9,800 nt of DNA from Nitrospinaceae bacterium (GTDB lineage: Bacteria > Nitrospinota > Nitrospinia > Nitrospinales > VA-1): assembly GCA_029937635.1 (NCBI GenBank), contig JAPYPM010000076.1:1-9800 (forward strand), given 5' to 3'. This document shows, in pieces, positions 1 to 5,930 of this stretch. Both the position numbers and the translations under genes were made by a program. Each line of letters opens with the position of its first letter. Position 1 is the first letter of the stretch. Under the pieces are notes generated by a model. That model was not told the origin of the DNA. It saw only the letters and a program-made list of their open reading frames with translations, and searched no databases.

Positions 1-2270
1 ACCGTACCCTGCAAGAATGCTTACTCCTGGCCGGGAAAGATGTTACAGCAAAAACATCCATGATCGAGACACGCTTTATGATCGGAAGCCAAGCAAAGTA
101 TAAAAAGTTTTTTCAATCGATTGAAAAAAATTCATTAAGAAAAAATATCAAGGGGTTTCTTGATGAAAAGTCTAAGGAAAAAAATCTTCGCTACAAGGAG
201 GGGGGAGGCCCGTCAAGCGATCCAGAGCCTAATATAAAAGACGGTGTAGGTGGATTGCGAGACTACCACACTGCACTATGGGCTATCGCCATTCGCTTTG
301 GGTGCCTGTCTTTCAGAGAAATACCACGCAATGATATTATATCATCAGAAGAATTGAACATACTAAACCTTTCTGTTGACTTCATTTTACGTGTGCGCAA
401 TGAACTTCATTACCTTAATAATAAGAAACAGGACGTCCTTACTCATGATCTGCAGAAACAAGCAAGTGCTAACCTAGGATACAAAGAAACAAACGAAATA
501 CTCAGGGTTGAAGAATTTATGCATAATTATTTTATTCACGCAACTAATGTTCATCAATATTCAGAAATTATATTTCAAAGGTGCATTGAAACCAGACGAA
601 CCGTAAAAAAAGTATTCTCTTCATTTGTAAAAAAGAGCTTAGGAGATGGATTCCATGCATCCGGAGAAAACTTAACAATTGAAGATGAGGGGTCTGATGT
701 CCTGTTTAGGGAAAATCCAAGAATGATCCTAAATGTCTTCGAGTTATGCCAAACACACAATCTTTCACCTACCTATCAAATAAAACGATTAATAAAAAAA
801 CAAATACATTCATTAGGGAGTGTGCTGGGGCAAAAAAGTGAGGTTAGAAAATTTATTTTAAACACTCTAAAAAAATCTAATTCAGAGAAATTTCTTCGTC
901 TCATGCATGAAGTTGGGGTCTTAGGTGCTCTCTTACCAGAGTATGGAAGGGCTCATTGCAGGGTAAGTTATGACTTTTACCATCGCTATACATCCGATGA
1001 ACACTCCCTAAGGATGATTCGTTTTCTTGAAGAACTTAAAAACAAACCGAGTAGCTTTAAGGAATTTTCTGAAAACTACGAACAATTAAACTCTAAAACA
1101 CTACTTAAGTTATCGGCTTTCATTCAACCTATCGTAGAAAAAAAAGACCCCGAGGGCTCTGAAGGACAGTTAAAGCATATTTTACTTGCAACCGTTCATC
1201 TCGACTTAAGCACTGAAGAACTTCAAATCATAGATTTTCTAGTAAGCAATGCTTACTTGATGATAGAAACTGCTCTTCACAGTGACATTCGCCAGCCAAG
1301 AGTTATAGAAAATTTTACAAAAAAAGTGGGCTCTATCAAAAAACTAGATTTGCTATATTTGCGAAGTTACTCTGAGCTTCGAGCTGTCGCTCCCGGTACT
1401 TTTACTTCATGGAAAAAAGTTCTTATTTCTGAGTTGTATCAGAGGTCACGAGATTACTTCCAAAACCCTGAATCACTTCACTCAAGACCACTCACAACCT
1501 GGGTCGAGGTCTATAAAATTCTTCACTGGGAATTCCCCCCAGAAGATCTAGAGTTTCATTTTAATAATATTCCCGAGGATTATCTAGCGACGGTTGAAGT
1601 AGGAGAAGCTGCTCTGCATATAAGATTGATAAGGTCTTTAAAAGACAGAACTTTTATATTTAACCATAGCTACAACAAGGAGGGTAACCTTCACCAGATT
1701 ATTCTTTGCTGTCCAGTAAAATTTGATGCTTTTAAAATATTGGTGGGGACTCTTACCGCAAAAAGTATAAACATATTAGAAACTAAAATTTTTATAAGAA
1801 AAGATGGGATTGTTATTATCAGTGTTAACATCGAAGAAACCGAAAAGACAGTTGCAGGAGACCTTAAAATTTGGAAAAATCTTAAACAAGACCTTAGTAA
1901 TATTTTTGAAGGTCATGAAAGCCTATTAAACCTTCTAGCAAAAAGAACTCTATATATTGCAGAGAAACAAACAGCTGGGGCAATAATTCCAAAAATTGAG
2001 ATAGACAACGTAAGTGATCCGAATTTCTCGATTATTCGCATCGAAGCCCGTGACCATTTAGGAATGTTGTATAAAATCTCAAAGGTCTTCTCCGACTTCG
2101 CAATCAGAATACATAGTGCAAAAGTTTCTACCCAGGGAGGGCGAGGCATAGACGTGTTCTACGTCTCGCATCAAAACAAAAAGATACTTTTTAAAAAACT
2201 AATCCGCCGCGCCAAGGAAAAAATAATTTCCGCTATGATGCTCAAAAACCCAGAAGACCTTGGTGAATAA
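1..2270 (+). CDS. glnD: PII uridylyltransferase GlnD, N-terminus cut by window edge, HD domain degenerate
   Basis: GlnD adds UMP to the PII signalling protein when glutamine is low and normally removes it when glutamine is high, using a nucleotidyltransferase domain, an HD domain and two C-terminal ACT domains. The frame is open to the left edge (first full codon at 3), so 755 residues are visible and the catalytic Gly-Ser and Asp-x-Asp part of the transferase is outside. Visible: the family motif PNIKDGVGGLRD at 228-263; HRYTSDEH at 981-1004, the start of the HD domain; an ACT-like segment near 1690-1840; and a clear second ACT domain near 2020-2180 (ARDHLGMLYKISKVF, then GRGIDVFYV). The HD pair is replaced by Gln-Pro (1125-1130) and other expected ligands are also changed, so uridylyl removal is probably lost. 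The ATG at 60 is internal, because the family pattern continues upstream of it. The assignment is firm; the loss of one activity is inference. Confidence 0.93.
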   Translation, partial: RTLQECLLLAGKDVTAKTSMIETRFMIGSQAKYKKFFQSIEKNSLRKNIKGFLDEKSKEKNLRYKEGGGPSSDPEPNIKDGVGGLRDYHTALWAIAIRFGCLSFREIPRNDIISSEELNILNLSVDFILRVRNELHYLNNKKQDVLTHDLQKQASANLGYKETNEILRVEEFMHNYFIHATNVHQYSEIIFQRCIETRRTVKKVFSSFVKKSLGDGFHASGENLTIEDEGSDVLFRENPRMILNVFELCQTHNLSPTYQIKRLIKKQIHSLGSVLGQKSEVRKFILNTLKKSNSEKFLRLMHEVGVLGALLPEYGRAHCRVSYDFYHRYTSDEHSLRMIRFLEELKNKPSSFKEFSENYEQLNSKTLLKLSAFIQPIVEKKDPEGSEGQLKHILLATVHLDLSTEELQIIDFLVSNAYLMIETALHSDIRQPRVIENFTKKVGSIKKLDLLYLRSYSELRAVAPGTFTSWKKVLISELYQRSRDYFQNPESLHSRPLTTWVEVYKILHWEFPPEDLEFHFNNIPEDYLATVEVGEAALHIRLIRSLKDRTFIFNHSYNKEGNLHQIILCCPVKFDAFKILVGTLTAKSINILETKIFIRKDGIVIISVNIEETEKTVAGDLKIWKNLKQDLSNIFEGHESLLNLLAKRTLYIAEKQTAGAIIPKIEIDNVSDPNFSIIRIEARDHLGMLYKISKVFSDFAIRIHSAKVSTQGGRGIDVFYVSHQNKKILFKKLIRRAKEKIISAMMLKNPEDLGE

Positions 2271-2275
2271 AATTT

Positions 2276-2644
2276 ATGTACGTCCACAAAAAAATTATAA
2301 TGAATACATTTGGGTATTTAATTTTAATCATAAATACTGTCGCCGCTAACCATCTCGCCGCAATCAGTGAAGTTTCTTTAGGAAAAAAAATCTACAATGA
2401 CCGTTGCGAAGTCTGCCATGGAAGCCAAGGTGACGGAAAGACATTTGCAGCAAATGCTCTTTACCCAACACCGAAAAATTTCACAGCAAAAGTAACTAAA
2501 AAAGAACTGACAAGTGAGCGAATGATAGAATCGATTACAAGAGGCCGGCCAGGCACGGCAATGATGCCCTGGGAGGACATTCTTAGCAAACAGGAGATCC
2601 ACTCGGTAGTAAACTACATTCAACAAATTTTAATGGGACTTTAA
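2276..2644 (+). CDS. small secreted c-type cytochrome (class I, single heme)
   Basis: A 122-residue monoheme cytochrome c, probably a periplasmic electron carrier or a soluble domain partner of a respiratory enzyme; its partner cannot be told from here. The heme motif CEVCH lies at residues 44-48. The distal axial ligand is probably Met96 or Met97 in GTAMMPW, followed by the usual C-terminal helix (SKQEIHSVVNYIQQI). Residues 1-29 look like a Sec signal peptide: Lys5-Lys6, a hydrophobic stretch at about 11-24, then Ala-rich candidate cleavage sites. The start at 2276 is preferred over Met9 (2300) because it supplies the positive n-region. Neither start has a clear Shine-Dalgarno sequence. The gene begins 5 bp after the glnD stop, so it is probably cotranscribed and perhaps translated by re-initiation. 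The fold assignment is secure; the subfamily is not. Confidence 0.88.
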   Translation: MYVHKKIIMNTFGYLILIINTVAANHLAAISEVSLGKKIYNDRCEVCHGSQGDGKTFAANALYPTPKNFTAKVTKKELTSERMIESITRGRPGTAMMPWEDILSKQEIHSVVNYIQQILMGL

Positions 2645-2705
2645 AAAAATATCCATCAATAATGTGTGCGCGAGTTTGTTTTTTTAACCGAAAACTATCC
2701 GAGGT

Positions 2706-3014
2706 TCACGTTTTCAATTTTCTCCCTAGTTTATCTTCTACTGAGGCCATTTTTGATGCCAGTCTACCCTTTCCCCCTTCTCGGTAATCAATTTTCACAG
2801 AACAAGTGATGCGCTTGCAATCTGAACGCATTGTCTCATAGCATTTTTTAACTACACTCATAACTTCATCCCATTCCCCCTCAAGAACAGTACCCATAGG
2901 ATTGAGGCGATAATCAACTCCACTTTCGGATATTATCTTAAGTGATCTACTTACATAAATACTTACACTTTCTCCTTTATCCATAGGGGACATACTAAAT
3001 TCAAGAAGCACCAT
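2706..3014 (-). CDS. thiamine-binding / UPF0045 (MTH1187 family) protein
   Basis: A 102-residue protein of the MTH1187/YkoF-type UPF0045 family, small ferredoxin-like-fold proteins that form oligomers; some relatives bind thiamine or its pyrimidine precursor. Family hallmarks run the full length: EFSMSPMDKGESVSIYV at residues 5-21, YRLNPMGTVLEGEWDEV at 35-51, KIDYREG at 74-80 and SVEDKLGRKL at 91-100. Length matches the family. The start is supported by GGAGG (complement of 3024-3028), 9 bases before the ATG. It is the only - strand gene here, convergent with the cytochrome and divergent from pheA, so it is probably its own transcription unit. No thiamine biosynthesis gene or TPP riboswitch is visible nearby, so the ligand is not supported by context. 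The family call is strong; the cellular role is open. Confidence 0.9.
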   Translation of the reverse strand: MVLLEFSMSPMDKGESVSIYVSRSLKIISESGVDYRLNPMGTVLEGEWDEVMSVVKKCYETMRSDCKRITCSVKIDYREGGKGRLASKMASVEDKLGRKLKT

Positions 3015-3057
3015 ATTTTTTAACCTCCAAAGAGTTTGTCAATTATGAACATTCTTT

Positions 3058-3087
3058 TTTATACATTTTTTTGTTTTAAATTAGCAA
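3058..3087 (-). promoter_or_regulatory. possible sigma-70-type promoter of the thiamine-binding gene
   Basis: On the - strand, TTGCTA (complement of 3082-3087) and TATAAA (complement of 3058-3063) are separated by 18 bp, and the -10 element lies about 43 bp upstream of the ATG. Spacing and placement fit, but the region is very AT-rich, so a chance match is possible. Confidence 0.35.
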
Positions 3088-3166
3088 CCCCTCGCATTAC
3101 TTTATTTTAGAAAACAGTCTCAAAAAAGATGGAATTTTAAAAATAAGTACTTGCATTTTAGGCCTC

Positions 3167-3175
3167 TGATATGAA
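3167..3175 (+). promoter_or_regulatory. possible extended -10 promoter element for the pheA cluster
   Basis: TG-A-TATGAA at 3167-3175 resembles an extended -10 element (TGn followed by a 4/6 match to TATAAT). TTGCAT at 3151-3156 lies upstream, but the 13-bp spacing is too short for an ordinary -35. Transcription from here would begin near 3182, just before the stem-loop at 3192-3217. The prediction is weak. Confidence 0.3.
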
Positions 3176-3191
3176 ATCATAAACAATTCAA

Positions 3192-3217
3192 TTCGAAACC
3201 CAAAAAGGGTTGTCGAA
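3192..3217 (+). promoter_or_regulatory. stem-loop in the pheA leader
   Basis: The left arm TTCGAAACCC (3192-3201) pairs with GGGTT (3207-3211) and TCGAA (3213-3217), with an AAAAA loop and one bulged G at 3212. This gives a 10-bp stem ending 26 bases before the TTG start of pheA. No T-run follows, so it is not an intrinsic terminator. It may be a leader structure affecting mRNA stability or pheA translation, or a protein-binding inverted repeat. Function is inferred only. Confidence 0.5.
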
Positions 3218-3243
3218 AATCCAAGTAAAGGCGGTACGGCTAT

Positions 3244-4317
3244 TTGGCCAAGATTCAAGATATTCGCGATAATATAGATCGAATCGATGATCGTTTGCTC
3301 AAGCTAATAAATCAACGTGGCGAACTAGCAATAAAAATTGGACAAGAAAAGTCCAAAAAGAATAATTCAGGGCACTTTCACGTTCCTCATCGAGAACACT
3401 CGATAATTGAGCGAGTCACAGGAAAGAATAATGGGCCGTTCCCCGACGAATCATTAGCATATGTATTCCGAGAAATTTTTTCAGCTACTCTTGCCCTTGA
3501 AAAACCTCTTCGTATAGGGTTTCTCGGTCCTGAAACAACTTTCAGTCATCAGGCTGCAATAAAACAATTCGGTCATTCATCTAAATTTGTAGCAAGTCCT
3601 AATATTGAATCTATCTTTCGTCAAGTCGAAAATGATGAGTGTGATTATGGCGTAGTCCCTGTTGAAAATTCGATAGAGGGAGTAATCAATTTAACTTTAG
3701 ATTGTTTTGTTGATTCACCTTTATTAATTTGCGACGAAATAAAGAGCGCAATCTCGCTTTGTCTGCTTTCTAAAGCTAAAGATCGAAAAAAAATAAAAAC
3801 TATATACTCTCACACACAACCCTTGGGGCAATGTCGCCAATGGCTAAACCGTAATCTCCCAAACGTACAGCAAATTCCCACTTCTAGCACAGCTAGTGCT
3901 GCGAGAACGGTAGTTGGAAAATCAGCTTGCGCTGCCATAGCGGGCAAACTTGCTGCAGAGGTATATGACTTAAATATCGTTGAAGAGAACATTCAAGACA
4001 GGGTAGAAAATTACACACGTTTTCTTGTTATCGGTAAGGACGAGGCAAAGAAAGTAAAACGTAATAAAACCTCAATTATGTTTTCTATTAGAGATGAAGC
4101 AGGTTCTCTTCTCAAGGTTTTGCAGCTATTCGACCGCAATAAAATAAATTTAACAAGAATTCAATCGCGTCCACTTAGAGATCGACCTTGGGAATATCTT
4201 TTTTATGTTGACCTTGAAGGGCACATCCAAGAATCAGTAGTCAAAAATTCTGTGGAAACGCTAGAAAAAAAATGCTTATTCTTAAGACTGCTAGGTTCTT
4301 ACCCAAGGAAGGCTTGA
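3244..4317 (+). CDS. pheA: bifunctional chorismate mutase / prephenate dehydratase (P-protein)
   Basis: Converts chorismate to prephenate and then to phenylpyruvate, the last committed steps towards phenylalanine, in the cytoplasm. Residues 4-80 form an AroQ-type chorismate mutase helix bundle (IRDNIDRIDDRLLKLINQR, then K31 and K35-K36). Residues 88-264 form the prephenate dehydratase domain, with RIGFLGPETTFSHQAA, VVPVENSIEGVINLTLD, SHTQPLGQCRQWL, STASAA and the catalytic-region NYTRF at 256-260. Residues 275-355 form the Phe-sensing ACT domain, where GSLL (287-290) stands for the usual GALV and QSRP (307-310) for ESRP. The start is TTG: an in-frame TAA at 3226-3228 blocks extension, and TTG is the only codon that preserves the mutase N-terminus, with a weak purine-rich AAAGG at 3227-3231. 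At 357 aa it has normal length. tyrA follows after 4 bp. Confidence 0.96.
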   Translation: MAKIQDIRDNIDRIDDRLLKLINQRGELAIKIGQEKSKKNNSGHFHVPHREHSIIERVTGKNNGPFPDESLAYVFREIFSATLALEKPLRIGFLGPETTFSHQAAIKQFGHSSKFVASPNIESIFRQVENDECDYGVVPVENSIEGVINLTLDCFVDSPLLICDEIKSAISLCLLSKAKDRKKIKTIYSHTQPLGQCRQWLNRNLPNVQQIPTSSTASAARTVVGKSACAAIAGKLAAEVYDLNIVEENIQDRVENYTRFLVIGKDEAKKVKRNKTSIMFSIRDEAGSLLKVLQLFDRNKINLTRIQSRPLRDRPWEYLFYVDLEGHIQESVVKNSVETLEKKCLFLRLLGSYPRKA

Positions 4318-4321
4318 AAAG

Positions 4322-5194
4322 ATGAATTCATTTGAACGGGTGTCTATTATTGGAGTTGGTCTTTTAGGAGGATCGCTCGCTAAGGTTATGCGAAAACTTG
4401 GTCTAGCGAAGTCGATCATTGGATACGGGCGCAATCAAGCTAATCTAAATGAAGCCAAAAAGCTAAATATCATAGATGAAGTAGTCCCTGATATTCAATC
4501 GGCAGCAAAGGGCGCAGATTTGATCATTTTTTGTTCTCCGGTACAAACTATTGGGGATCTAGCAATGAAAATGGCTCCTCATATCAAATCTGAGTGCTTA
4601 GTGACAGATGTGAGTTCGACAAAAGAAACTCTTGTTTTGGAAATGGAAAAAATCATGCCAGAGGACATTTCTTTCGTCGGGGCGCACCCTATTGCTGGAA
4701 GTGAAATGTCCGGATTTCAGGCGTCATCAAATACTTTATATGAAGGTGCTCACTGCATTGTAACACCAACAACTAAAACGAACCCAGTAGCATTAAAGCG
4801 TATCATCGAGCTTTGGGAAACTATTGGAACTCAAGTATCCATAATGGATGCCAAAGAGCACGATTTTATTTTTGGGGCAGTTAGTCATTTGCCTCATATT
4901 TTAATTTTTGCATTGATGAACACACTTGGCAATTTAAAATCTGAAAATCATGACCATGTGACACCTTTTTCAGGCGCCGGGCTTAGGGATATAACTCGTA
5001 TAGCTGGCAGTGAACCAGTAATGTGGAGAGACATTTGTATCTCTAACAAAGATTCTATTTTATACTGTCTGGATCGATTTCAGGAAACCTTGAACCATCT
5101 TAGGTCAGGAATTGAACAAGGAAATGGTATGCTACTTACCGAACAATTTAAAACTGCAAATCAGTATAGACTCAATCTTGTTAGTAATACATGA
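4322..5194 (+). CDS. tyrA: prephenate dehydrogenase (TyrA family)
   Basis: Oxidatively decarboxylates prephenate (or possibly arogenate) to the tyrosine precursor. The Rossmann motif GVGLLGGS is at residues 11-18. HPIAGSEMSG (122-131) contains His122, which matches the catalytic His of the family. SHLPH (188-192) and the prephenate-site helix GAGLRDITRIAGSEPVMWRDI (218-238) follow. The length of 290 aa is that of a monofunctional TyrA: there is no fused chorismate mutase, no C-terminal ACT domain and no AroA fusion. The second Rossmann strand ends IIGYGRN, with Gly at the position where NAD-specific members usually carry Asp, which hints at NADP use. AAGGAAGG at 4305-4312 is a strong ribosome binding site 9 bases before ATG. 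The stop overlaps the cmk start. Confidence 0.95.
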   Translation: MNSFERVSIIGVGLLGGSLAKVMRKLGLAKSIIGYGRNQANLNEAKKLNIIDEVVPDIQSAAKGADLIIFCSPVQTIGDLAMKMAPHIKSECLVTDVSSTKETLVLEMEKIMPEDISFVGAHPIAGSEMSGFQASSNTLYEGAHCIVTPTTKTNPVALKRIIELWETIGTQVSIMDAKEHDFIFGAVSHLPHILIFALMNTLGNLKSENHDHVTPFSGAGLRDITRIAGSEPVMWRDICISNKDSILYCLDRFQETLNHLRSGIEQGNGMLLTEQFKTANQYRLNLVSNT

Positions 5195-5865
5195 TTATCG
5201 CTATAGATGGACCTGCGGGAAGTGGCAAAAGCACTGTCGCAAAGATAGTGGCAGATAAATTAAATTTTCGATACATAGATACGGGATCAATGTATCGATC
5301 AGTTGCTTGGAAAAGCTTGCAAAAAGATGCTGCTCTCAAAGATGAAGATGCGGTAGCTGACATTGCTTCTAAAGTCAAAATCGAATTGATTCCCGGAAAG
5401 AAGGGGCAATTGGTCTTCGTTGACGGAGAAAATATTACTGACCAATTAAAAGTCGAAGAAATTAGTCGTGGAGCAGCGATTGTAGCAGCGCAGCCAATGA
5501 TCCGAGAAATTATGACAATTAAGCAACGAAAGCTTGGACAGGAAGGCAAGGTTGTAATGGATGGGAGAGATATCGGAACGGTTGTTTTCCCCAAAGCTGA
5601 TAAAAAGTTTTTTCTGGATGCCGACCCAAAAGAGCGAGGGCGACGTAGATTTATTGAACTAAAAGAAAAAAAACAGGTTAATAACGCAGATCTGCCAACA
5701 ATAATCGAACAGGTCGTTCAAAGAGATTATGAAGATCGTAGTAGAAAAATAGCTCCTCTCAAGCAAGCTAAAGATGCCATGCTCATTGATACGACTCATC
5801 TTAGTATCGATCAGGTGGTAGAGGAAATAATAAAAGTCATTGTTCCGGGTTCGCAAACTTTTTAA
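5191..5865 (+). CDS. cmk: cytidylate kinase
   Basis: Phosphorylates CMP and dCMP to the diphosphates with ATP, feeding RNA, DNA and phospholipid synthesis. The P-loop GPAGSGKST is at residues 7-15, DTGSMYR at 30-36, and the NMP-binding segment with AAIVAAQPMIRE at 95-106. MDGRDIGTVVFPKADKKFFLDA (123-144) and the lid-proximal RRRF (151-154) follow. The closing RDYEDRSRKIAPLKQAKDAMLID (178-200) is diagnostic of bacterial Cmk. At 224 aa the length is standard. The start codon overlaps the tyrA stop as ATGA (5191-5194) and no separate Shine-Dalgarno is visible, so translation is probably coupled to tyrA. In many relatives aroA lies directly before this gene; here it does not. Confidence 0.96.
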   Translation: MIIAIDGPAGSGKSTVAKIVADKLNFRYIDTGSMYRSVAWKSLQKDAALKDEDAVADIASKVKIELIPGKKGQLVFVDGENITDQLKVEEISRGAAIVAAQPMIREIMTIKQRKLGQEGKVVMDGRDIGTVVFPKADKKFFLDADPKERGRRRFIELKEKKQVNNADLPTIIEQVVQRDYEDRSRKIAPLKQAKDAMLIDTTHLSIDQVVEEIIKVIVPGSQTF

Positions 5866-5930
5866 CGACCCCTATTATCAACTTAAGCTTTTTCAAATGC
5901 TTTATAAATTCAAGAAAGAAATTTTTTATC

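Noticed and set aside
60..62. ATG at 60 as the true glnD start
   Set aside because: The frame is open to the left edge and the upstream residues (LLLAGKDVTAKTS) fit the family; starting here would remove the catalytic transferase core.
2687..2706. AACC/GGTT dyad between the convergent cytochrome and thiamine-binding genes as a shared terminator
   Set aside because: The stem is 4 bp with a 12-base loop and no T-run follows it on either strand in the needed orientation.
3207..3222. T-arm-like sequence (GGGTTGTCGAAAATCC) suggesting a tRNA remnant before pheA
   Set aside because: There is no acceptor, D-arm or anticodon arm around it; it is better explained by the leader stem-loop.
5181..5594. 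A 137-codon open frame on the - strand opposite cmk
   Set aside because: It mirrors the P-loop and DGRDIGT coding region of cmk and shows no protein family features.
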